Shown here: piece by piece, positions 36,601-48,600 of the stretch
Layout of the letters: each line of letters starts with the position of its first letter
Position numbering within the stretch: position 1 is the first letter of the stretch
Source of the DNA: Heligmosomoides polygyrus polygyrus
Lineage: Eukaryota; Nematoda; Chromadorea; Rhabditida; Heligmosomidae
DNA length: 64,000 nt
Assembly (NCBI GenBank): GCA_947396885.1
Contig: OX377206.1
Coordinates: 86,673,960-86,737,959, forward strand
Direction: 5' to 3'
The notes under the pieces: model-generated
Told to the model about the DNA's origin: nothing
Databases searched by the model: none
The model's input: the letters and a program-made list of their open reading frames with translations, nothing else
Program-made: the position numbers and the translations under genes

Positions 36601-39600
36601 TTGCTGCTCTAACCAAACAAACCGGGCAACTTCCCCCTCTGCACACTACAATACTGGCCTTATCTCTTGGCATTTGGGCAGAAAAAGCGGAAAAAACGCC
36701 TTTTCTGCCGCTTTTGTATAGCACTCTTCAAATTAAGTTCAAATGAAACATATATTCGGGATCAGCACCGTGCTATTTAGGATAAGTACTACATACCTTA
36801 TCAGTTCCTTTTAATCGCTACTTATTGGAATTTTAGCAGATATTCTCAGGGGGTGACGTTCCTCACCGCTTGTGTTATGTCTTGCGTCTGCCCCTTAACA
36901 TTATGCATTTCTTCAGTTTTTTCTTCAAAATCTTGCTTTTGCTTTTTCGCGCTTTTTGGCACCGTCTACGGCTAAGCCTTGTTGAACTTATATTCGTTTC
37001 TTGCAGCAAATTGCTCCTGTCCAGTAATATGAATCGTGACCTTGATTTACAGCTAGGAACACCGTTTTTTGAGCAGATTTTAATAACTTCTAAAAGCCTG
37101 TGTCACCGCAGAACTAACGACGAAAACCATTCCGGTTTTGTCTTCTAGTGTAACGCTAGGAAAGAAAGGAATGTTGTCGCACTCATCGTTGGTAGTTAGA
37201 GTAATCTGCTAGCTTCTGGTCGATAAAGGAACATTCGGCCCCTGAATCAACCTAACGAGGCCGCTACTATACTTCTTAATTTACGCGTCTAAGGATCTAT
37301 ATTCGTGAGCTGACATATCGGTAGGTATGCCTCTCTGACACCTGTGAGACCCTCGCTCGCATGGAGCTTCGAATATACTTGAGCAGCAGCCGTCACATGG
37401 AGCTTCGAATATAGAAATACTGAATCGTCATGTTCTTCGTCACAATCCAATCAGGTTTCTCGCTAAACTTATCTCTCCCCCTTGCTCCCACAGACGCTGG
37501 CTTGTCCTTACGCGCTACCAGTGGCGAACCGGGTACCGATGCTGTTGTCTCGTTGTCATGCTTGAAACTGCAGGACGTGTGGTGTCTTCCTTGACATGCG
37601 AAACGTGCCTTCCTGCATTTCGCAGTGTTGCGCTGTGGAGACGCTCAAATGAAGCATAACTTATGCTCCCGTAGGTAGTTAGCCCACTCTTGGGGCGTTG
37701 CGTAATTTGTGCATGCTGCGGTTTTGTGCTCCTGGCCGCAGTACATGCATTCGAGACTTCGGAGATTGTCCCTTAGCTGGTATCTCTTCACGTAGTCGTG
37801 GTTGCATTGTGTTCCCATCCCTTGGGGTGAATAGCACGAGTTTCTCTTTGCTGAAGATATACTTGTCCAATGCGTCAAGAAGATTCTGCATTAGAAATGG
37901 TTCCTCCATGAAACACTTGCTTTCTAGTATCTTCCTTTGAACGGCTCATGGAATTTAGACAAGACTTGCTTGATGAGCTATTAGATCCTCGTTCCCTCAG
38001 GGTTTAGTGTACCGAGGTTGCGTGTAGCGGCACCTGAAGGAGTCGGATATAAGCCTTTCCCGTCTCTATCAATTTATTCTATCTTTCAATTACATAACAA
38101 AACAGATGCGTAATATACAGTTTATTAATTATGCAGAATGCAGCATAGACAGACGACGAATGGGAAAAGGAAGTGCTGAACCCCAAGTCAGAGGAACCTA
38201 AGTAGAGAAGTCAAGAAGACCAAGTGGCCAGGGTGGTGGTGTAGTGTGTTTCTGTCTTGCTCCGTGGGCGGTGTTTTCCTATCCGGCCTCGCGCGGGTGG
38301 TCCGATATTATCGGCAATATCCAACCCGCTTGACCTTGGGCCGCCGTTGTGTTCCCTACGATATCGCGCTATACACACCACGGCTGTTGTGTCAGGCAAG
38401 GCGCAGTGATGATTGGGACGGATTCTATCCCTTTATCCCTTCATCCACCTTTACATATCTCACATTCTTTACACCCATTACAGAACCATTAACTGCCTAC
38501 TTGCTCCCCTTTGTCCCGCAGCTGAGAAATGATGACTTGGAATTGATCAAGCAGCACACGCTGTTCCTTGATGGCCGGAGAATTGAACATGGCCGACTCC
38601 AATCGCGCGGTGCATTAGTTTATCCTTGTGGCCATATTTCGCGTGAAGGAAATCGACTACCCTTTGGTAGTTAGCCTCTGTGATTTGGAATCGCATTATT
38701 GCTTGACGAGGCTCTCACTTCAATGAACTGAGGAGGTGGTTGAACTTGAAAAGCGCTTGTATAGGCCGTGAGTGGACGTTGGCATTGAACAGGATCCAGA
38801 AGTTTTCCCAGTCCATATGCTTCCTGTAAATTTTGGGATGGGCAATGTTGGCAGATCGATTTTCCTTGCTACCTTTGCTCGCCATGTCCGTCCGCTGATG
38901 ACTGAAGAGCACTCTGTAGCCTGCTCCTATTCGACGTACAGGATCGAATTCGACAGTGTAATCGCACTGTTAAGTCGAATGCGGCGGAATGGTTGCTTCG
39001 CCTTGGCCGAGTTTTGCTCAAAGTCGCACAACTCCGAGGATGATGCTCTGTTAGCTACCTTGCCCAACGCTCTTGAATATTCTTGTAGCACTTCTTCAAC
39101 CTTCTTCGTACGGATTTCCACTGCTGCTATCCTTTCTTGTGTTGTCCTGTAGTCGTCCTCGCTTGCGCTTCCTTGCTCACGCGCTTCCGCAACTACTTTC
39201 TCCAATTTCTTGCAGTAGTTTGTAAGTTTCCTCTTTGTACGTGCTAAGCTGGGCTTCAAAAGTGCTCTCAACAAGGAATAGAAACAGTAAGCTAAAAACT
39301 TGCAAGAACTTTAAAGCTATGTAACGAAGAGATTGAAAAAAGTGAAAATAAATTAACTTTGTACACTTGTGCACTTTTTACCTCACACAATTAAGCGTTT
39401 CCTTTCTTTGGATACTTTCGCACTTAACCCTAGGTAATTTACCCTATAAGTGCTGAAGATGCGAGCACTTCCTAGAAGACGTCAGTGCGCTTTGCAATTT
39501 CTTTTCAAGTTCTTCAATTACCCACCTGCTGAGCTCGTCCCGGCGCTTCCTCCAGTTGGTCGATGCACCAAATTTTGTTTGGCCGATACACCAAATTCGT

Positions 39601-42600
39601 GAGTAGCGGTCCGTTCTCAATACCTGCACCCAAATCACAACCAGTGACGCCACGCGTAGTAACAGTGCAGTAGAGACAGCCAAGATCGCCACACGAAATA
39701 CCTGAGGCTTGGGTAATTAAACTTTTGTTAAATAATTAACACAACAATAATGCGAACAACGGAACACAAACTTTGGCGGGCGTGAAATGGACTTGCTCCC
39801 TTCCTAAGGCTAAGCTAAATCTTCTATAAACAAGTAAAATAAGCTTAAATATATATGAGACTAATGGTAAGTAAACTTGCTCCCTTACGCGGCACATGGT
39901 GTGACAAATACCGGCATGTAGCTCTCTACAGCATTCCCTAAGAATTTGTTTATTTATTTATTTATTTATGGAAATACAACCATAATAAACTAAACAGATG
40001 GGTATAAATATCCAGAGCACTTGAACTAATTGAACCAATTAAAAAGAAAGAATGAATGAACACTTGAGCTTGAGGAACATGGAGCACGAACACGGAGGGA
40101 CAACAGAATCGTAACTAAAACAGAGGAAATCAGCTATTCAGATTTCTTATCCAACGTCCGTTAAACCAGTTTTTTGAAGGCTTTTAATTGAAGAAATAGT
40201 CCGCCTCCGGAATAGTTCTATGATCAGTCCGGACAACGATGTTCTTTGCAGAATCAGCATTGGGAAATTCAACTCTTCGCTCAACACGCTTCTTCCCAGG
40301 CAACATTTGCCACACAAAATTCCTTGCTGATCTAAGTACGGATTCAATTGACGAAATGCCGCTATTGGTTTCGTGCTAATCCACGCCAGATGGTGCTGTT
40401 TCATGATGGCTTTGCACGCTTGCTTCACCTCCGATCCATTGTTTGTGAATCCAATAGCGATTTTCGTCGAATAACGGCAATAGCTGGATCCTTCTTTTGT
40501 ATCGACGCGCTACGGTTTCCTGAATGAAACATAAAGCATACGCGGTACCTCGATGTGTGCTCCGAGAATCGGATCTCCTGATCTCGTGGAATATATCCGA
40601 ATGTGTTGTTGTGGCTTGGGCCAAGATTCTAGCTTGCTGTGGATCTTCTGTCCTTGCTCGTCGGACTCTTGCTGATGTGGAAGAGTTACACCCTGGAGCC
40701 TCCTCTTTCTCTCTAGATCTGCACCGAGTGGTCATCCTTCAACTATGTCCTTCTTCAGCTTCTTTAACCCAACACCTTTCTAGCACCCGATCTCTTTCCC
40801 TGCGGCATTTAATTAACTGTTAAAATTCACTCACGATTCATTCGCTGCAGTGAATCCTTTTCTCCTTCTCGCCATCGTGACTAGATGGCAGTGCATGTGT
40901 TACCTGAAATGATTTTCCTCTTTGGATCCCCTCCAAATAGTCCATTGTAGACGTCGATCCTATGAATCGTCCCATTCATAAATTTCTAGGTCCTTCACTT
41001 CTTCGCATCCCCTAGGCCGAGTCCATTTTTAGGGCCTCTGCTGTGACTCCTCCTAATCCCCTTGACAGAACTCCGAAGCAATTCGCATCAAATGCACACA
41101 ACACCGCTTCGATATGCAGCGTCAATCAAATAATGCGCACGATAACACACCTCCAACATCAAGACATACAAAAAACATAAAAACTCACCCACGGTCCGTC
41201 CTCAGTCTGTCGCGCCGATCGATGATGATGCAACAGCCGCTCCCGCCGCCATCGCCTCGTCGCTCGCGCCCCTGAGCGTGGTCCCGCACGGATTTCCGTC
41301 CATATCCGAGTTAGTTCCTCCTCTCTTGGGTTCTTCCCCTCTTCCAACATTACTCCGGTTCCCTCCAAATAGTACATTGTGGAAACCATTCCCACCACTG
41401 GACCGATTCAGAAAATTATAAACTCATTTCCTCATCGAATCCCCTTTTGGTTTTGACTAGGCTGTCAGCTGTGAAAGAATTACACCGTGAAGCCTCCCTT
41501 TCTCTCTAAAGCTGCACCGAGTTGTCACCCTCCAACTAGGTGCTTCAACCCATCACCTTTCTAGCACCCGGTCTCTTTCCCTGCGGCATTTAATTAACTG
41601 TTAAAATTCACTCACGATTCATTCGCTGCAGTGAATCCTTTTCACCTTCTCGCCATCGTGACTAGATGGCAGTGCATGTGTTACCTGAAATGATTTTCCT
41701 CTTTGGATCCCCTCCAAATAGTCCATTGTAGACGTCGATCCTATGAATCGTCACATTCATAAATTTCTAGGTCCTTCACTTCTTCGCATCCCCTAGGCCG
41801 AGTCCATTTTTAGGGCCTCTGCTGTGACTCCTCCTAATCCCCTTGACAGAACTCCGAAGCAATTCACATCAAATGCACACAACACGGCGTCGATATACAG
41901 CGGCAATCAAATAATGCGCACGACAACACACCTCCAATATCAAGACATTCAAAAAACATAAAAACTCACCCACGGTCCGTCCTCAGTCTGTCGCGCCGAT
42001 CGATGATGATGCAACAGCCGCTCCCGCTGCCATCGCCTCGTTGCTCGCGCCCCTGAGCGTGGTCCCGCACGGATTTCCGTCCATATCCGAGTTAGTTCCT
42101 CCTCTCTTGGGTTCTTCACCTCTTCCAACATTACTCCTATACAGGGCCCTAATAACGCAAAACAACCCTCGGTTTCCTCCTTTCTCTATCTCGAACTCTC
42201 GCTTTCGGGTTGTAAAATTCGGCGGTTCGCGGATCCGCCTTGCGAAGAGTTTGCCCGAGATGGATGCGGACGATCTCACGAAGTTTTACTGCTGCTCCAC
42301 TCCCCCCCCCCCCAATACTGCAGCGCCAAGCCCCACAACCTTTCCTCTAGAAGGTTGTGGGGCTTACCGCTGTAATATTGTAGTGGTGTGAAGCTTACGT
42401 CCTGCCATTTGTCCTAGTCAGAAAATTCTAAGTCCATTTCTTCTTCGAATCCTCTCGGCTAGGTCGATTTCTTAAGCCATTCCTATGAACCAACCCATTC
42501 AGAAAATTCAAGGTCTGTTTTTTGTTCGGATCGCCTCTAAATAGTCTATTCTGGAAACTGTTCCTACCACTGGACCGATTAGGAAAATTTTAAGTTCATT

Positions 42601-45600
42601 TCCTCCTCGGGTAGTTTTCGGGCTTGACAAAGCTGTCAGATGTTACATCGTGGAGCCCCTCCCCCTTTTTCTCTCTAGAGGTCACCGAGTGTTCATCCTC
42701 CAGCTCGGTCCTTCTTCAGTTCCTTCAACATGTTAGGATTGTTTGGAAAAAAACTTCGCTACGCTTTCGCTTCAAGCGCTTTGCTCTTTTTGTTACGTTT
42801 TGCAACACACTTGTAGACAAGCTGATGTGGCTGCTGTTGGAAACCACGGTACCTATAGCCAAATTTACACTAGAATGTAGCCCCGAAGACGCCATATGGT
42901 TACATTCAAAAACCAGACTCGTCAACGCTTTTACCGGTGGGTATGCGTGTTTATAGAGAGGGGGGGGGGAGAGGTAGACGTACCCACGATGAGGAATTCA
43001 CGATAAACCTTACTCGACGTTTATCAGCAGGTACAGAATTCTCTACGATCGTCGTGGCTTTATCCTCGTACCCAACCGGATTCCGCGCTCTATTGACAGA
43101 ATGGTGCTCCAGTTAGATCAGCTGCGGGACTCGTACCCGCTACCAACTGCGGGTAGCGGATATGAGTCTCTTGGGCCGTATTCATCAACGACTTACAGCA
43201 ATTTATCAGGGAAAATTACAGCCAAAATCCCTGATACCGATGCTTATCAAGCGATATGGTGAGCGACAAGCCACGTTTTCCGAGTCTTCCGCTGTGAATT
43301 CTCTGTCAGTAAGTATGTATAGTAAGTTATGTAAGTCGTTGATGAATCCGACCCCTTACGGCCTTTCTAGCTAGAAGGCCCACATCGAATCCAATTTGAA
43401 AATGCCCAATTTGTTTTGAAAAGTGTCCAATTCGACGAGAAAGTGGTTATATAAAGGAGGTAGCCCGTCCGTTTGCCCTTCCGTCTGTCTGTGTATCTGT
43501 CCAGTAGACTTGAGCTTGATTAATCGGGCCGAACAACTGTTCGAGCGATTTCGAACAATTTATCGCTCGATTACTCGTAAATCGTAAATCGTTGTTGTTC
43601 GAACAATACTCGAAATCGACTTTCGCGAAAAACCATTATTCGAACATTGTTCGAAATCGACTTTCGCGGAAAACCATTATTCGAGCATTTTCGAAATCGA
43701 AGATAGAAAGACGTTGTTCGAACATTATTCGACATCGAAGATGGCGAATAATCAATGTTCGAATATTGTTCGTGATCGAATACTGCGAAAAAGTTTTGTT
43801 CGGATATTGTTTGAAATCGAATAATGTTCGAACAATATCAAGATTAGGCCGCCTGAATATGCATCGCCTCCCTTCCTCAAAAACCCATGTTCAAACTTGC
43901 TCCACTTATGCGCCTACGGTAATTGGCGGGAACGATTTGCGATTTCCTTTCGAGAGTTCTGGCCGCCGACTCTTGACATTGTTCGAACATTATTCGATTT
44001 CGAACAATATTCGAACAATGCTTTTTCGCGATCATCAATCTGCGACTTCATTTGGAGGGTTCGAATTTGAAAATCGCGAAGTTTTGCTCGAACGTAGTTC
44101 GAAATCGAACAACGCTTGAGAGCGAGGGATTCGTCATAGTGAATAGAGATGGAGTTCAAATAGAGGTGGCAGTTAACTTGAGGTAATGAGATATTTTGTT
44201 CGTTGCTGTTGAACATATCTAGGATGTAAGAGTGCGATTTTCCTAGGTTATTACAATCTCTTAGAATTCTCCAAAATCTCATGAGTTGAGCAGCATCACG
44301 AACCTGCTGCCTAGTCGATTCTGGAGGCGATATTCTCGTTTTGGGTACTATCTCATCTTCATGTCTAGTGTTGTGCATAGTTTTGTTCGGATGACCTATT
44401 CGAACAGGTGTTCCAATGATTTTCATATTCGAATCTGGATAATGAACTCGAAATTTGAAAATGTATTCGTATCCTAATCTTCATACATTCCAATATTCGA
44501 AAATTTTGCGAGAGCACAACTATAGTTGTGCGTGTAGTTGATCCTGTACTGGTTGTTTCAACTGATAATAATAAGTGATAATAAACTATGATTTTGATTA
44601 AAAAAGCCTGATAAACGTCTTCAAGTAATGAAATACATTTTTTTTGTAAAGGTGATGATGTATTACAAAATAATTTATGCACGTATCAGTGAAATGCTAA
44701 CTTAAACTATTTCTGTGGGCCATTTCAAGCAGTTTGGGCATTGCTGAGAGCCCTTTCTTATTGCGTGCTCCGATGGGAACACGGCGTCCCAATTGTAACG
44801 AGTCTATGTGCCTGCGCATTCTAGCAATCTTTTTGCTACGTCGGTTTCGGTAGTTACTGCGTATTGCAATCGTATGCTAGAGTCTGCGTGTTTAGGCCGG
44901 CGCGCCTCTGAACATACGGAAGTTCGTCGAGATCGTAGCCGAGCGTCGCGTCCGCCGCGGTCGTAGTGCATTAGAAAATGTTCTGCTTTACCAGAGCAGT
45001 TCCTCATTAAACGTGGATTGAAACTGCGGACGAATTGTCGCTCTATGAACGTCAAAATCGTCATTCTTTTCAAAACCTACCCACGTGCGAATTTCAAACC
45101 ACGTACAGTGACTATGCGTAGAAGCACGCTTTTTTATTAACTTTGTACAAATGGTTTCGAATGAGGACGGGGTGACCATCCAACGCACTCCATAATACAT
45201 TTTGTGTTGCGCGAAAATGGAATTGTTATTCAACACTACTGTGTCGTACCCTTGTTGTTCCATTGAATTGTGTTGTTCCATATTTGATGTAAATCGACAT
45301 TCATGGGCCTTCTCACGAAGAGGGAAAACCACGGACTAAAAGGTGGCCCCCCTCCACAAATTTGTTGACTAGTGCCGTCCTTTATCCGTATCCTTTTCTT
45401 GTCAGAGCTTGAAAAAGCTGAACAGGAGCAAAGAGCTGACTCTTGAACGTAATAGGATAAAAGCTACCTTACAACCTTACGGCTTTATATGTGTGCTGAA
45501 GAAAACATGTTATACCCCAAGCCGGCAAGCCTGGCGTGGCCCTCGCGTCCAGCGTACGGCGACGGATGCTGGCATCCCTAGTTAGGTTTAGACTACGTTC

Positions 45601-48600
45601 CCGGCGTGCTCGCCCTACCAGAAGCAGGCGAAGCCGGCGACGGACGCTGGTAAGAGGATAATGCGAGACGTTAGTGACATCGACTCGCAAATGAGGAAAA
45701 CGTGGCAGATAGCAAATTACGCGTAGAAGTGAGAAAAATCCCTACCTTTGATGGCACCTCATCCCTGAGGAATGTCCACTACTTGTGAAAGAAATGACCA
45801 AGTATCTTGTTATCCCGGTCTTCTAATTGGATTGTAAACGATTATTCAGTAGTCTTCCTAAATTCAACTCTTTTCATCCACAACTGTAGTTTTGTTCTGT
45901 CCTCTTTCGGTTCTCTATGGAACGTGACTTCGAAATCGACTTATTCGATTGTTTGGTTTTCGAGAACAGCAAAAAATCGAGTTATTCGATTGTTCGACTT
46001 TCGAAGACGGCGAAAAATCGAGTTAATCGATTGTTCGACTTTCGAAGACGGCAAAAAATCGAGTTATTCGATTGTTCGATTTTCGAAGACGGCGAAAAAT
46101 CGAGTTATTCGATTGTTCGATTTTCGAAGACAGCGAAAAACCGAGTTATTCGATTGTTCGACTTTCGAAAATTTCAAAAAATCGAGTTATTCGATTGTTC
46201 GACTTTCGAAAAAAATGTCGAAAAGCTCAACTCTACTGTCCAGCCGTCCGTCACACAAGCGGAGTGACTGGAGGAACAGCTTCACATCTCGATCGACGTT
46301 GCTGCTCGTTGCTTAGAGTTCAACTGTCAAGTAGAAAATCTCTGATCGATAGCCTCCACAACAATCGACTAATATCGATCGGTCGACTATTATTGATAAG
46401 CTTTATTGGTTTTTGTCTAGAGCTGACTATTTATGGTGGGAACCGTACGTATATATCTGCAGTCAAACACGCGTCACAGCGAGTAGACATTACCGAACGA
46501 ACAGCAGTATCCGTCGATATCATTGGATATTTCGGCTAGAATGGCTCGTTTAAGTAAGGAGTCGCGTGAATAAGATTGGCGTGATTCTAGGGCAAAACCC
46601 CAGTCAGCAGTCAGGATGACATTTAGGCCTGGTGACTTCTGATTGTATTCATAGCCCGATAGAATATCTGTTCTTTATTCTGAAGGAAGCTGTCTCTATA
46701 CTTCTCTTCGCTGATTTCAGAAGAACCCGAAAGATATAGGCAATTCTATGTAATTGAATTTCATTTTCAGGGAGGATGTGATCGAGTATTGATCAATCCG
46801 TACATCTACATGCCTATCTGTGTGCTATATGTGGTTATGATTCTCACTTCATTTATTATTTCTGCTATTATTTATTTCATCGCTCACACGTCTACAAGGT
46901 CGGAGACACGACAAAGAACGGTACGATATTGGAGCATTTCCGACTTTATTTCTACGCATTCATAGCAAAATGTGCATCCAAGCTGAAACGGGAACCCTCT
47001 GGATAATTAAATGTAGGTCTGAGATGCTGAAATCCTATCTGTGGCTAGAATCTGAGATGGCATTTTGTTCGGATGTAGGCGAAATTGTGTCATCCCTCAC
47101 AAATATTGCTGAATCCTAGTCAAAAAATTGCTGCCTCAGAGTTATTAGTAAAGGATTGCTCCTCTCGATGCGATCCATCCATCGCCATTTAAATTGAGTT
47201 CAAATTGCAATTTCGTCTCCACCAGTTGTTATGTAGGCGAGGTTCTGTGTGGGATTGACATTCAGAATGTAGACGCACTCTGAAATATTGCTTTTGAGGC
47301 ATGACGCAAAGGCGTTTTTGGGAATTTTATAGAACAGAACTTATGGGGAATGGGTAGTGTTTTTGGGGACCAGACATAAGTGTTCAAAGAATTTTTTTTT
47401 ACAAAAATTGCACTGCGCACTCCCTTTCTGTGATTTCCAAGACCTCTTCAATTGTATGGTACACAAGGAAATCATGAAAATAAATTGAGCAATGAGCAAA
47501 GCGTATTCTCCCATTATGCTTCGCTGTTTCGGAGATGGCATAGGGTACAAGCTCTCTTCCGATGGGATAGAATTCCGTCTGAGGTATTCCTTCGGAAATA
47601 TAAACTTACTCTCCAGAAAACAAGAGCTGCTGTCCAGTGGTAAAAAGTGTTGATGCAAGAGCGATCGAAGTTCCAGAATTCCCTAACCATTTATAGCAAT
47701 TTTAGTAAAAGCTGAGTCATCTGATTGAAGCAGCAGTATTCTCGAAAACGATAAAGAGAACCAGAGAAAGATCTTCTTGTGAAACCAATATTTAATCAAA
47801 TGACGTTTAGAAACTGTTTCATCGGCTGTTCTTCTTGTTCTCCAGTACATTATGGACGTTCTTCACGTGCTTGCCTTACAGGATCTTGTATTTGTTAAAC
47901 ATGTTGTGTAAGTTGAACTTTCATTTTTCACTTTTCTTGTAACATCTATATTATACCAGCAGAGATTTTGAGGAATTTTTCATAGGGCAGGAATTCTTTT
48001 TACGTTTCGAGGTGGTCAAGAAAATTTAGACTGCAGAAGGTTTCTGTAGAAACAGTCCAGTAACCTAAAATGAAAACGATATTCTGTGAGGCTGGCGTCG
48101 TCCCTTGTCTTTAAGGCTCCACTTTGGTTCAGATGGATTCTACATTTTTCTAGGAATAATGTAGAGACTAATCTTGCGACGTCGAGAACGTCTTGCATTG
48201 CTTTCTAATCCTTTTAAGACCACAGCCGCCTCTACTTTCTATGGGGCATGGCTAATTAACCTCTCTTAGCTACATCATTCCTTAGTGTTGAGGGATAAAG
48301 TGTAGAAGTTGGTTTTTCTCGATTTTTTCTGGGATGTGCCACACACTCCTAGGGGACACAGTGAAGGAAAATAATTGGGATGTATATTTGGCCTGCACAG
48401 TGACATGCCGTGGCCAGCCGATGGGCAATTCAATGTGTTATCTTTCCCAGACAATTCGCCGACCTCGGAGGGATGGAAGGCTTGGTTCGCATGGGCGGGA
48501 AGCTCGAGCCGGGAACCTGGAATGAGGTGCTCACGACAGCTAGCGCCTCCTCCGACTGCGCCACCATGTTAAAATGCAATAATGTCAATAGTACACTACG

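Larger units (their letters stand above)
34705..46770 (+). other. receptor intron 3 (12.1 kb)
   Basis: Runs from GTTCGT to ATTTTCAG and separates TM4 from ECL2. Its contents are repeats and broken transposons, listed separately. Stretches without supported features: 35300-35910, 36060-37370, 42400-43160 and 44530-45910. The last includes - strand frames at 44988-45332 (114 codons) and 44804-45073 (89 codons) that are unassigned and may be another decayed element. Confidence 0.8.

Noticed and set aside
43592..44426. 175-codon + and 170-codon - frames
   Set aside because: Generated by the TTCGAA-rich array, which has few stops; composition is repeat-like.
45807..46539. Three long overlapping + strand frames (116-169 codons)
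   Set aside because: They are open only because of the 42 bp tandem repeat; each overlaps the others in a different register.
47811..47907. Reading exon 5 from the later acceptors (TCTCCAG or CCTTACAG)
   Set aside because: Those starts give no TM6-like sequence; the acceptor at 47810 gives a hydrophobic TM6 with Pro and fits the phases on both sides.
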